Shown here piece after piece: positions 8,527-17,288 of a DNA stretch of 64,000 bases. The notes below the pieces were generated by a model. It was not told the origin of the DNA and did not search any database. It saw only the letters and a program-made list of their open reading frames with translations. The stretch is from Clostridiales bacterium (GTDB lineage: Bacteria > Bacillota > Clostridia > Oscillospirales > Butyricicoccaceae). Each line of letters opens with the position of its first letter. Position 1 is the first letter of the stretch. A program made the position numbers and the translations under genes. The stretch lies in assembly GCA_004555915.1 (NCBI GenBank), contig SFJM01000004.1, positions 29,180 to 93,179 on the forward strand. Direction: 5' to 3'.

Positions 8527-10541
8527 GGTTCACGCACCCGAATGCCATTCTGCTGGCAATACTGCCATGCATAGCTGTTTTCATTCGCAATCACCTGTAC
8601 CCTGCTGCCGCCAAGCCGGCGTTTTGCCCTGCTGAAAAAGGCATTGTCCCCAATCTGCCGGACAGAGGAGGGAATCCGTATGGTTTTCAGGCTGTCACAG
8701 CAGGCAAATGCCTGTTCCCCAATACGGCGCACGCCCTCCGGAATCACCACATTGGTCAGAGAGGTGCAGCCGTAAAAGGCACGGTCACGGATTTCCGCCA
8801 GACGGAACGGAAAATCAAACTGTGCCAGCGCCGTACAGCCCGCAAAGCATTCCTCGGAAATGATCGCAAGCCGCAGGGATACCTGTACGGAGGTCAGCCG
8901 TTTGCAATCGGAAAAGGCGCCGGCACCCAGACGGATACAACTGTCCGGCAGCAGGATTTTCTGCAAGCCGCTTGCATGGAATGCCTTTTCTCCGATGCTG
9001 CGCAGTGCCGTCGGCATGGCTACCTGCTGCAGGGACGTACAGCCGTCACACAGCGCATCGGGCAGCGTTTCCACGGCATTGGGCAGGCGCAGGGATACCA
9101 GTGCCGTACAGCCCTGAAATGCCTGTTCCTCCAATATCTGCACCGAATCTGCCAGCTGGCAGCGGGTCAGCCGTGGGTTCTGGGCAAAGGTCCGTTTTCC
9201 GATTTTCTCCACACCGGTCTCACAGCGCACCTCCGAAAGGCTGGTACACCGTGCAAATGCCTCCGCGCCGATTTCCGATACTGCTCCGCCAATGCGTGCC
9301 GAAACCAGATCCCGCCGTCCCCGGAAGGCACGGTCAGCAATCGACGCATACTCCTTCACCTGCAGGCTGTTAAACGGGAACCATGGGGCACGGATATGCC
9401 ATGCAGGCAGGCGTGCTGCCACCCGTGGGGTGAGTACGCCCCCATGTGCATGGGATTGCTGCTGCGGCTGGAAATCCAGTTTGTCCGCAATGTACCGCAT
9501 CTCCGGTGTGGAAACCACGGCCAGGCCGAAGGTATGCAGCAGGGATGCCTTCGGCTGTCCCGGCTGCCAGAAATCCAGTGCAGTCTCCTGCGGTTGCGGC
9601 TGTTCCACCGGCTTCTGCTCCAGTCCGCACAGCGCGTCGTACATTTCCTGTGCGGAAGCATACCGCTCCTGCGGCTTCCAGGCACAGGCTTTTAAAATTA
9701 CCTGTGCGAAGGCGGCATCCGCCTGTGAGGGCGGTGGGAGCATTTCCCCGTCCAGACGGCGCTGGATGGCCTCCTGCCAGGCACTCTGGGGCAGTCCTTC
9801 ATAGAAAAACGGCAGGTAGCCGTCATTGGTCAGCTGATACAGCACCAGTCCCAGGCAATACAGATCCACCCGGGTATCATACCGCTCTGCCTGCAGCTCC
9901 CCGGTTTTCCGATGCAGCACCTCCGGTGCAATATATTGTTTGGTACCAATGGCGGTCCGGGCATGCAGCGTGCCGTCCAGCTGCTTGGCAATGCCGAAAT
10001 CCCCCAGCTTGTAATCCCCAAAATCATTTTGGAAAATATTGTTCGGATTGATGTCCCGATGCAGGATGTCGGACTGGTGGCAGTAAATCAGGCCCCGGCA
10101 GATATCCTTGCCCAGCTTTCGTGCTTCCTCTACCGACTGCAGCCTGCCCCCATTGCGGCGCATCTGCTGGCCCACATTGTGCAGCAGCTCCATACGGATC
10201 ACCAGGTCATAGCCCACAACCCTGCCATCTTCCACAATTTCAAATACGGCATGGTCATCCATGCTGACAACATGGCTCAGCCCCCGCAGCCGGTACAAGG
10301 TTTCCACCTCGCTCATGGCAGCGTCATAGGCCAGCTGCCGCAGCTCCTCCGGTGAACCGGCTAAGGTATGCTCCGGCAGGATTTCCACGGCCTTCAGTGC
10401 AGCTGTGGATACCATGCCAAACAAATCCTGACATTCCACACGGTATACACGGCCATAGCTCCCGCTTCCGATTTCCCCGCGCAAATACCAGCCGCCAAAC
10501 AGCGGCTCCTGCTGATGCAGCCGTTCCTCCAGTCCCTGCAT
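8523..10541 (-). CDS. Ser/Thr protein kinase with BspA-type leucine-rich repeats
   Basis: A 672-residue two-part protein. The N-terminal kinase domain (about 15-290) has the glycine loop GSGSYGRVY, a VAIK-like lysine (ALKAVEI), the catalytic loop HRDINPNN, DFG and APE motifs. The usual lysine of HRDxKPxN is asparagine here. After a Pro/Gln-rich linker come about nine LRR_5 (BspA-type) repeats of about 23 residues. No membrane segment or signal peptide is visible, so the repeats are probably cytoplasmic. The start is set at ATG 10541: the promoter would begin transcription near 10571, and an AGAGGA lies before this codon, while the in-frame ATG at 10562 has no ribosome site. It is coupled to the AlkD-like gene. 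Confidence 0.82.
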   Translation of the reverse strand: MQGLEERLHQQEPLFGGWYLRGEIGSGSYGRVYRVECQDLFGMVSTAALKAVEILPEHTLAGSPEELRQLAYDAAMSEVETLYRLRGLSHVVSMDDHAVFEIVEDGRVVGYDLVIRMELLHNVGQQMRRNGGRLQSVEEARKLGKDICRGLIYCHQSDILHRDINPNNIFQNDFGDYKLGDFGIAKQLDGTLHARTAIGTKQYIAPEVLHRKTGELQAERYDTRVDLYCLGLVLYQLTNDGYLPFFYEGLPQSAWQEAIQRRLDGEMLPPPSQADAAFAQVILKACAWKPQERYASAQEMYDALCGLEQKPVEQPQPQETALDFWQPGQPKASLLHTFGLAVVSTPEMRYIADKLDFQPQQQSHAHGGVLTPRVAARLPAWHIRAPWFPFNSLQVKEYASIADRAFRGRRDLVSARIGGAVSEIGAEAFARCTSLSEVRCETGVEKIGKRTFAQNPRLTRCQLADSVQILEEQAFQGCTALVSLRLPNAVETLPDALCDGCTSLQQVAMPTALRSIGEKAFHASGLQKILLPDSCIRLGAGAFSDCKRLTSVQVSLRLAIISEECFAGCTALAQFDFPFRLAEIRDRAFYGCTSLTNVVIPEGVRRIGEQAFACCDSLKTIRIPSSVRQIGDNAFFSRAKRRLGGSRVQVIANENSYAWQYCQQNGIRVREP

Positions 10542-10577
10542 GGAATATCCACTTCCTCTCATGTTGATCTGTAAAAA

Positions 10578-10606
10578 ATTATATCAAATCCCACATTATC
10601 CGTCAA
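10578..10606 (-). promoter_or_regulatory. Promoter of the kinase-AlkD operon
   Basis: On the minus strand: TTGACG, 17-base spacer, TATAAT with an extended TG. Transcription would start about 30 bases before the preferred kinase start codon. Confidence 0.78.
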
Positions 10607-10612
10607 TTACAG

Positions 10613-10662
10613 TCAAAAAAACAGAGCTTCCCTGCCGGATACACCGGAAAGGATGCTCTGCC
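10613..10662 (-). terminator. Terminator of the MATE transporter gene
   Basis: Stem CAGAGC.../...GCTCTG extended by TTCC/GGAA pairs, followed on the minus strand by seven T. Confidence 0.75.
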
Positions 10663-10679
10663 ATAGTCTTATTCTGCCA

Positions 10680-12068
10680 TTATGCTGCTTCGCGTTTGTT
10701 CTGCAGTTTATACAGCGGGGCAAGAATTTTGCGATGGATGCGCCGCAGGAACAGCAGGGAGCAGGTCAGCGAAGCAATTTCCGCAATGGGGAACGACCAC
10801 CATACTGCATTGACTTCCCCGGTCAGGGACAGCAGGAAGGCTGCCGGAAGCAGGACAACCAGCTGGCGGGCAAAGGATACCAGCAGGCTGTAGATGCCGT
10901 TGCCCAGTGCCTGGAATGCGGAGGAACAGATGATGCAGATGCCTGCCACCAGGAAGCTCCAGGAAATGGTGCGCAGCGCCGGCTCACCAATGGCCAGCAT
11001 GTCCGGCGAAGCGTTAAAAAATCCCAGCAGTGTGTCGGGAATGAACTGGAAGGCTGCCAGACCGATCAGCATCAGCACCTCCGCATAGGTCATTGCCAGC
11101 TTGATGGTCCTGATAATACGGTCCGGCTTTGCCGCGCCGTAGTTATACGCCACAATGGGAACCATGCCGTTATTCATACCAAAAATCGGCATGAAAATAA
11201 AGGACTGCAGCTTGAAATATACGCCGAATACCGCGGTGGCTGTGGAGGTAAACGCCAGCAGGATACGGTTCATGCCGTATACCATGACGGAGGAAATCGA
11301 CATCATCAGGATGGACGGAATGCCCACAGAATAGATCTGGCGAATGATACGGCCATGGGGGCGGAAGCCGCGGAAATTCAGGTTGACATCTGTATTGACC
11401 TTGATATTGAAGAAAATTGCCAGCAGGCTTGCCACAATCTGTCCGAAAACCGTAGCGGCTGCAGCGCCTGCAATGCCCATCTCCGGCATGCCAAACAGGC
11501 CGAAAATCAGGATAGGGTCCATGATGATATTGATGACAGCACCGACCGTCTGGGTAATCATGGAATAAAAGGTACGTCCGGTAGCCTGCAGGATGCGCTC
11601 AAAATTCATCTGCATAAAGATACCGATGGAGCAGATGCAGCAAATGCTCAGATAGGTTTCACCATACTGGGTAATGACTGCGCTGTCCGTCTGGGTGCGG
11701 AAGAAAAAGCCGCATGCCGTCAGGCCAAAGAGCAGGAATGCCAGATAGCTGCATATGGCAAGAAACACACCATGCTTTGCCGCAGCATTGGCTCCTTCCT
11801 GATTTTTCTCACCCAGAGAACGGGAAAGCAGTGCATTCATGCCCACACCAGTACCGGATGCCACAGCAATCATCAGGTTCTGCATCGGAAATGCCAGTGA
11901 AACCGCCGTCAGTGCGTCCTCACAGATGCGGGATACAAAGATACTGTCCACAATATTATACATTGCCTGTACCAGCATCGAAATAATCATCGGCAGTGCC
12001 ATGGTAATCAGCAGTTTGTTTACCGGCATGACACCCATTTTATTTTCCTGTCTTACAGTCTCAGCCAT
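10680..12068 (-). CDS. MATE family efflux transporter
   Basis: A 462-residue integral membrane protein with twelve predicted membrane segments in two similar halves. The N-terminus reads MGVMPVNKLLITMALPMIISMLVQAMYNIVDSIF, and the conserved family stretch ALTAVSLAFPMQNL follows. MatE proteins export cationic drugs, dyes or metabolites using Na+ or H+ gradients. The many short membrane loops and the MSISSVMVYGMNRIL stretch in the second half fit the DinF/NorM-like group. The substrate is unknown. It lies downstream of a small unknown gene, separated by a hairpin, and ends in a terminator. Confidence 0.92.
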   Translation of the reverse strand: MAETVRQENKMGVMPVNKLLITMALPMIISMLVQAMYNIVDSIFVSRICEDALTAVSLAFPMQNLMIAVASGTGVGMNALLSRSLGEKNQEGANAAAKHGVFLAICSYLAFLLFGLTACGFFFRTQTDSAVITQYGETYLSICCICSIGIFMQMNFERILQATGRTFYSMITQTVGAVINIIMDPILIFGLFGMPEMGIAGAAAATVFGQIVASLLAIFFNIKVNTDVNLNFRGFRPHGRIIRQIYSVGIPSILMMSISSVMVYGMNRILLAFTSTATAVFGVYFKLQSFIFMPIFGMNNGMVPIVAYNYGAAKPDRIIRTIKLAMTYAEVLMLIGLAAFQFIPDTLLGFFNASPDMLAIGEPALRTISWSFLVAGICIICSSAFQALGNGIYSLLVSFARQLVVLLPAAFLLSLTGEVNAVWWSFPIAEIASLTCSLLFLRRIHRKILAPLYKLQNKREAA

Positions 12069-12097
12069 AAACTCAAACCTTTCTTTTTTCTTCCATC

Positions 12098-12153
12098 ACA
12101 AAAGCAGACGAAAAAAGAAGCCTGTTGTGTAAAACCTCTTTTTTCGCCGCATC
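12098..12153 (-). terminator. Terminator of the 114-residue unknown gene
   Basis: On the minus strand a long imperfect stem GCGGCGAAAAAAGAGG/CTTCTTTTTTCGTCTGC followed by TTTTG. Confidence 0.6.
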
Positions 12154-12156
12154 ATT

Positions 12157-12501
12157 TCAACATTCGTATTCGTCAATCTCAAACCGGTTGCCGTCATCAT
12201 AGCCGACATCCAGATATTCCATCACAGCCAGTGCCTCCCAGCAGTCGCACAGGCGAACCTGCTGGACAATATCCATCTTATCCCACTGGGAACGGGTGCA
12301 CAGCTTCCGTGTGCAGGCAATGCTGTCCTTATAATTGGTCCGAATCCAGCGTTCCGGGTCCTCCTCATGGATTTCACAGACCTTGTTGCCCTTGGGATCA
12401 ACAATCTGCATCGGAAGATCCTTTTTGAATCTGCCGGAAACAAAAATACTCTTGAGCAGTCCGGCAAGCGAAACCACCGAAGGAATTGTTTTTGTCGTCA
12501 T
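12157..12501 (-). CDS. Small protein of unknown function
   Basis: A 114-residue soluble protein not assigned to a family. The start has GGAGAAAAGC directly before ATG. Residues 1-25 are mildly hydrophobic and basic (SVVSLAGLLKSIFVSGRFKK). The middle holds VDPKGNKVCEIHEEDPERWIR, resembling a two-stranded sheet, and five cysteines are spread through the second half (CTRKLC, CDCW). The C-terminus is acidic (YDDGNRFEIDEYEC). It sits 32 bases downstream of the CorA-type gene on the same strand, probably in one transcript. No function is proposed. Confidence 0.65.
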   Translation of the reverse strand: MTTKTIPSVVSLAGLLKSIFVSGRFKKDLPMQIVDPKGNKVCEIHEEDPERWIRTNYKDSIACTRKLCTRSQWDKMDIVQQVRLCDCWEALAVMEYLDVGYDDGNRFEIDEYEC

Positions 12502-12533
12502 GCTTTTCTCCTTATTTTTTCATCCAATGAAAC

Positions 12534-13481
12534 TTAATACAGCTTATGTTTCTTGAGGAACTGCCATGCGATGACACATGCCACAATGGAAACAATCAGC
12601 GGAATAAAGCTGATTGCGCCCGGCAGATGCGAAACATTCATGCCATAGAAGCCGAATACCATATTCGGGATGGTCATAATCAGCGTGATTACCGTCAACG
12701 CCTTCATGATATCATTCATGTTGTTGGATACAACCGATGCATAGGCTTCCATGGTTCCTGCCAGAATGGTGGAATAAATACCGGACATCTCGATGGCCTG
12801 ACGAATCTCAATCAGGGCATCCTCCAGCAAATCCCGGTCATCCTCATACAGCTTCAGAATCCGTCCGCGCAGGACCTTTTCCATCGTCACCTCATTGCCC
12901 TTCAGGGAAGCGGAAAAATAGACCAGGGATTTCTGCAGGCCCAGCAGCTGCATCAGGTCCTCATTTTCCTGGCTGTCATACAGCCTGCGCTCAATCTCAT
13001 TAAAGCTGCGTTCGATGCGGTGCAGGTAATTCAGGAATCGTCCTGCCACACGCAGCAGCAGCTGAAACACAAAGCGGGTACGCATGGCAGTATGCACGCC
13101 CCGGATGATCTTTCCTGAGGCGATATCACGGGTCACGCTGGTTTCCTCCAGACAGACCGTGACAACCACATCCTCTGCCACCACAATGCCCATTGGCAGC
13201 GTCGCATACATCTGCACATCCCGCGTAATGCTGTCGCTTTCCTCTTCCACCGGAATATCGACAATGAGCAGGGCCTGGTCATCCTCGACCTCCACACGGG
13301 AGGATTCCTCAGGGTCAAGTGCGGCCCGGACAAATCCGGCATCCAATTGCTGTGAAACAATGACACTTTCCACCTCAGCCTGTGTCGGATTGACCATATT
13401 AATCCAGCATCCGGGAACGGCTTCATCCAGACGGACAATCTTCCCGGCTTCCGATTTCAAATATTCAACCGTAGGCCACAC
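12534..13481 (-). CDS. CorA family divalent-cation transporter
   Basis: A 315-residue CorA/MIT-type channel: a long cytoplasmic alpha/beta and helical region, then two C-terminal membrane segments separated by the signature GMN (FGFYGMNVS, about residue 277) and ending in a lysine-rich tail (KKHKLY). CorA proteins form pentamers and import Mg2+ (or Co2+/Ni2+). The start is a GTG at 13481 whose ribosome site GGGAGG overlaps the codon itself, which is unusual; no better in-frame start exists nearby. The gene follows the ftsZ terminator and leads into the small unknown gene. No M-box riboswitch was seen upstream. Confidence 0.88.
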   Translation of the reverse strand: MWPTVEYLKSEAGKIVRLDEAVPGCWINMVNPTQAEVESVIVSQQLDAGFVRAALDPEESSRVEVEDDQALLIVDIPVEEESDSITRDVQMYATLPMGIVVAEDVVVTVCLEETSVTRDIASGKIIRGVHTAMRTRFVFQLLLRVAGRFLNYLHRIERSFNEIERRLYDSQENEDLMQLLGLQKSLVYFSASLKGNEVTMEKVLRGRILKLYEDDRDLLEDALIEIRQAIEMSGIYSTILAGTMEAYASVVSNNMNDIMKALTVITLIMTIPNMVFGFYGMNVSHLPGAISFIPLIVSIVACVIAWQFLKKHKLY

Positions 13482-13504
13482 CTCCCATATGTTCTGTTTC
13501 CGAT

Positions 13505-13534
13505 GAAAAGCCCTTCCTCCGAAGAAGAAGGGCC
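13505..13534 (-). terminator. ftsZ terminator
   Basis: Minus-strand stem GCCCTTC/GAAGGGC followed by TTTTC, 50 bases after the ftsZ stop. Confidence 0.75.
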
Positions 13535-13582
13535 GATCAACTGTGTATAAGCTCGAATAAACGCGATTCCGTCAGCAAAAAA

Positions 13583-14761
13583 TTATTTGCTGCTGAAAAT
13601 CTTCATGATATCCGCAAACGGATCATCTGCATCCAGCGTCTGGCCATCCGCAACACTTGCCTGTGCCTGGGACTGCTGCGGCTGTGCCGGTGCAACCGGA
13701 GGCGCTACCGGAGAAGCAGAGAAGGTCTGTGCCGGAGCGGCAAAGGTAGAAGCCGCCTTCTTTGCGTTGGAGAAGATAGCGGACTGCTCCTGCTTGGCGA
13801 TCGGGGTATTTTCAAAGCCGGTTGCAATGACAACAACACGGATTTCGTCATCCACATCCTCCGCAATGGAAGCACCGAAGATGATGTGCGCATCCGGATG
13901 TGCCGCTGCCTGCACCATGCTTGCAGCCTGTTCAATTTCATCCAGACCGATGTCATCGGAGCCGATGACGGACAGGATGACACCATGTGCGCCGTTGATG
14001 GAGGTCTCCAGCAGCGGGGACTGAATTGCCATCTTGGCAGCTTCCTCTGCCTTGTCCTTGCCGGAAGCAGAGCCAACGCCCATATGCGCGTAGCCTGCGC
14101 CCTTCATCACGGAGGTAACGTCCGCAAAGTCCAGGTTAATCAGACCCGGGACGGTAATCAGCTCGGAAATGGAAGCAACTGCCTGACGCAGTACATTATC
14201 TGCAATTTCAAATGCGTTCTTGAAGCTGATCTTCTGCTCAGAGACATACTTCAGGCGTTCATTCGGGATAACAATCAGGGAGTCAACATTTTCCTTCAGG
14301 TTTTCAATGCCTGCGTTTGCCTGCTCCATACGCTTCTTGCCTTCGAAGCTGAACGGTCTGGTAACAACGCCGACAGTCAGGATGCCCATCTCACGTGCAA
14401 TCTGTGCCACGATCGGTGCGCCGCCGGTGCCGGTGCCGCCGCCCATGCCTGCGGTAATAAATACCATGTGTGCGCCTTCCAGAGCCTTTGCGATGTCCTC
14501 ACGGCTCTCTTCTGCTGCCTTGCGGCCGGTCTCCGGCTTGGAGCCAGCGCCCTGTCCCTTGGTCAGCTTTGCGCCAATCTGAATCTTGACTGCAGCCTCC
14601 GAACGGTTCAGTGCCTGCTTATCGGTATTGATTGCAATAAATTCAACACCCTGCAGACCACTGGTAACCATGCGGTTTACCGCATTATTGCCGCCGCCGC
14701 CAACACCGATAACCTTAATGTTGACAACGGTATCATAATCCATTTCAAACTCGAAACCCAT
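13583..14761 (-). CDS. ftsZ: Cell division GTPase FtsZ
   Basis: A 392-residue tubulin homologue that forms the division ring. Seen: N-terminal IKVIGVGGGGNNAVNRM, the GTP-binding G-box GGGTGTG, the T7 loop NLDFADVTSVM, a Pro/Ala/Gln-rich linker, and the C-terminal DDPFADIMKIF peptide, which in other species binds FtsA, SepF or ZapA-type partners. The start is ATG 14761, with GGAGGAGA eight bases upstream; an in-frame ATG 15 codons earlier has no ribosome site. It follows divIB after 228 bases and has its own promoter. No ftsA lies beside it, as is common in Clostridia. Confidence 0.97.
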   Translation of the reverse strand: MGFEFEMDYDTVVNIKVIGVGGGGNNAVNRMVTSGLQGVEFIAINTDKQALNRSEAAVKIQIGAKLTKGQGAGSKPETGRKAAEESREDIAKALEGAHMVFITAGMGGGTGTGGAPIVAQIAREMGILTVGVVTRPFSFEGKKRMEQANAGIENLKENVDSLIVIPNERLKYVSEQKISFKNAFEIADNVLRQAVASISELITVPGLINLDFADVTSVMKGAGYAHMGVGSASGKDKAEEAAKMAIQSPLLETSINGAHGVILSVIGSDDIGLDEIEQAASMVQAAAHPDAHIIFGASIAEDVDDEIRVVVIATGFENTPIAKQEQSAIFSNAKKAASTFAAPAQTFSASPVAPPVAPAQPQQSQAQASVADGQTLDADDPFADIMKIFSSK

Positions 14762-14860
14762 GTCTGATCTCCTCCGTGGTTTATATGAAGTAGTTTCCAA
14801 TTTCACTCAGTAAAAGTCTCTGCCGAAGCCGGCAAAGATTCTGAAAAACCTATTTTCTTC

Positions 14861-14889
14861 ATTCTACCTCTTTCCTGCTGTTTTTGCAA
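14861..14889 (-). promoter_or_regulatory. ftsZ promoter
   Basis: On the minus strand: TTGCAA, 17-base spacer, TAGAAT, giving a leader of about 90 bases before ftsZ. Confidence 0.6.
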
Positions 14890-14989
14890 GATAAGATGGC
14901 GCATTCTTCAAAAAAACTTCTTATTTTCCTCGTATTTTTAACGCTGTGCAAAGCCGTGTATGGTAATATTATCCAATGTCGAACAGCTT

Positions 14990-16105
14990 TCACATGCGTC
15001 GGTCTGTCCATATCGTTACCGCAGCGGTATTGTCCCCCTGTCCGGATTCCGGCGTTTCCTCCGTACCGGTATCCGGCGGCGTGTCCTCCGTGGTGCCCGT
15101 ATCCGGCGGTGTGGTTTCCGTCGTTTCCGGCGTTGTTTCCGCAGGCTTGTCCGTATCGGTTTCCGGCGTGGTCTGGGTATCGTCCGGTGTCTGCGTTTCC
15201 GCAGGCTCCTCCGTCTTATCCTCAAACACAACCGTCTTATTGGAGGTGGAATCCTCCTGTGGGCGATAGCGTGCCTCAGAATCACCGGTCAGGTCAATAA
15301 TCCCGCTTTCCGGCAGGGACGGCTCCTTCAGGATTGCCTGCAGGAACTGGATTTTATGCTCCAGCTTTTCCTTGTCCATGCTGCCCAGCAGGATCGTATA
15401 CCGATCCTCATACTGTACGCGCACATCATATGCCTTGTCGATGTCCACGCTGCGGATGCAATCCTGCATCTCATATTGTGTCATCAGCTCCATCAGGCGC
15501 AGCACAGCCAGAATTTTTTCATGCTTCTGATCCTTCTTGCCGTCGGCGTCATCCTCTGCCCAGTCTCCCGGCTTCAGGCCGTCCGGTGATGCGCCGATCA
15601 CCTCCGTGGTATTCTCTGCCACGGAACCGGTTTCCTCCAGCACCTTTCCCGCACGGTCCATCAGCAGATAGCTGCCGTTGTTTTCAATCGACAGAATGGG
15701 GACACGGTCTGTCACCTCTATCTGCAGGGTGCTTGGCATCCGGCGGTGCAGCCGGATGGTATCCAGATACGGATATTTTGCTTCCAGCAGAGAAATAATA
15801 TGTCCGGTATCCAGGAAGAACATATTGTCCCCCTCCTGCACACCGCTGGTGCGTACCAGCTCCTCATCGGTATATCGTGTATCACCAGTAACCGTCACCT
15901 TGGAAACCCGGAAAAATACGGTCGGCGCCATGACGATTGCCGCGGCAATCAGCAGTGTAAAAATCACACGGCGCACCATTTTTCCCTGTCTGCGCCGTCT
16001 GGCACGCTGCTGCATGGTCTGTCTGTAATTGCGTGAGGTACGGGGACTTCTCCCGGCACTGCCTGTGGGTGTCTGTGATCGTTGGGAACGGCTCTGCCTC
16101 GCCAT
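14990..16105 (-). CDS. divIB: Cell division protein FtsQ/DivIB
   Basis: A 371-residue single-pass protein of the FtsQ/DivIB family: a very basic cytoplasmic N-terminus (residues 1-44), one membrane segment (about 46-66), an extracellular POTRA domain (FRVSKVTVTGDTRYTDEELV, about 65-135) and a beta domain to about 290. The last 80 residues are a Thr/Pro/Glu-rich tail (PPDTGTTEDTPPDTGTEE), low complexity and probably wall-spanning. DivIB works with FtsL and DivIC to hold the septal synthase complex together. It is the last gene of the murG block. Confidence 0.88.
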   Translation of the reverse strand: MARQSRSQRSQTPTGSAGRSPRTSRNYRQTMQQRARRRRQGKMVRRVIFTLLIAAAIVMAPTVFFRVSKVTVTGDTRYTDEELVRTSGVQEGDNMFFLDTGHIISLLEAKYPYLDTIRLHRRMPSTLQIEVTDRVPILSIENNGSYLLMDRAGKVLEETGSVAENTTEVIGASPDGLKPGDWAEDDADGKKDQKHEKILAVLRLMELMTQYEMQDCIRSVDIDKAYDVRVQYEDRYTILLGSMDKEKLEHKIQFLQAILKEPSLPESGIIDLTGDSEARYRPQEDSTSNKTVVFEDKTEEPAETQTPDDTQTTPETDTDKPAETTPETTETTPPDTGTTEDTPPDTGTEETPESGQGDNTAAVTIWTDRRM

Positions 16106-16128
16106 ATTCCCCTCCTCTCCGGCTGCCG

Positions 16129-17253
16129 TTACTTGCGGGCAGCCTGCAAAATGTGCTGATAAATTTTCTCGCTGGAATCCAAAATCGCCATGCTTCTGGC
16201 ACAGCGGCTCATCTCCTCCAGCTTCGCGTCATCCGACAGAAGTTCGGTTACCGCATCATACAGCTTCTGCGGTGTGCATTCCGGCTCGGTAATCACCTTA
16301 CATGCACCCTTCTGCTCCAGGGTACGCGCGTTCTTTTCCTGATGGTTTTCCGCCACATACGGGGATGGAACAATGATGGACGGCTTGCCCAGCACGCAAA
16401 GCTCACCCAGCGTTGCCGCACCCGCACGGCAGATCACCAGATCCGCTGCCGCCATCACATCTGCCATATCGTAGATGTATTCCCGCAGCTCAATATTCGG
16501 ATGCTTGTCCAGATCCACACCTTTTTCCTTTACGCTGTCCGGCAGCCATTTATATGCAGCGGCACCGGTTGCATGGATATGGCGGAAGCTGTCATGCACA
16601 CTCTCCAGCTGGATAAAGCCTGCCATATGGCGGTTCATGTACAGTGCGCCAAGGCTGCCCCAGAAGGATACCACCAGCTTTTCCTTTTCTCCAAGGCCCA
16701 GCTTTTCCCGTGCCTTCTGCCGGTCAGCAAAAATGATATCCCCGCGGATGGGTGCACCGGTCAGATGGATATTCGGCCGGTCCTCCAGCAGGCCGCGGGT
16801 GTTCTCAAAGCTGATGAGGACACGGTCTGCCTTTTTGGCACAGGATTTCGTCACAACACCCGGGAATGCATTTACCTCCAGCAGAACCGTGGGAATGTGC
16901 AGCTGCTGTGCCGCATGCACCATGGGGAAGCTGGCATAGCCGCCGCAGCCAACCACCACATCCGGACGATATTCCTTCAGGATCTTTTTCGCCTTTGCGG
17001 TTGCCGTCAGGGATTTTTCCAGAGTTGCGATGTTGTACATAATCGCAGACGGGGAGAAGGAACGCTTCAATCCCCGTACATCCACGGTATACAGCCGATA
17101 GCCCTCCCGCGGAACCAGCTTGGATTCAATGCCGGCAGCGGTACCTGCAAAGCGTACCTCGGCATCACTGCGGCGTGACTGGACATATTTGGCAATGGCA
17201 ATACCCGGATTGACATGACCACCGGTACCGCCACCTGTAATGAGTAATTTCAT
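16129..17253 (-). CDS. murG: UDP-GlcNAc:undecaprenyl-PP-MurNAc-pentapeptide GlcNAc transferase MurG
   Basis: A 374-residue GT28 enzyme that adds GlcNAc to lipid I to make lipid II at the inner membrane face. Seen: the N-terminal GGGTGGHVNPG loop, the second glycine loop GCGGYASFP, FWGSLGALYMN at the start of the C-terminal domain (normally GGSxGA, here WGSLGA), and the donor-binding ICRAGAATLGEL and IVPSPYVAENHQ. The start is ATG 17253 with AAGGAG upstream; the open frame continues 13 codons earlier into the ftsW end. It lies between ftsW and divIB. Confidence 0.95.
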   Translation of the reverse strand: MKLLITGGGTGGHVNPGIAIAKYVQSRRSDAEVRFAGTAAGIESKLVPREGYRLYTVDVRGLKRSFSPSAIMYNIATLEKSLTATAKAKKILKEYRPDVVVGCGGYASFPMVHAAQQLHIPTVLLEVNAFPGVVTKSCAKKADRVLISFENTRGLLEDRPNIHLTGAPIRGDIIFADRQKAREKLGLGEKEKLVVSFWGSLGALYMNRHMAGFIQLESVHDSFRHIHATGAAAYKWLPDSVKEKGVDLDKHPNIELREYIYDMADVMAAADLVICRAGAATLGELCVLGKPSIIVPSPYVAENHQEKNARTLEQKGACKVITEPECTPQKLYDAVTELLSDDAKLEEMSRCARSMAILDSSEKIYQHILQAARK

Positions 17254-17288
17254 ATCAGGACTGCTCCTTTCTCCAAACATTCCCACCG

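Noticed and set aside
10542..10562. ATG 10562 as start of the kinase
   Set aside because: It would sit about nine bases from the predicted transcription start and has no ribosome site; ATG 10541 fits better.
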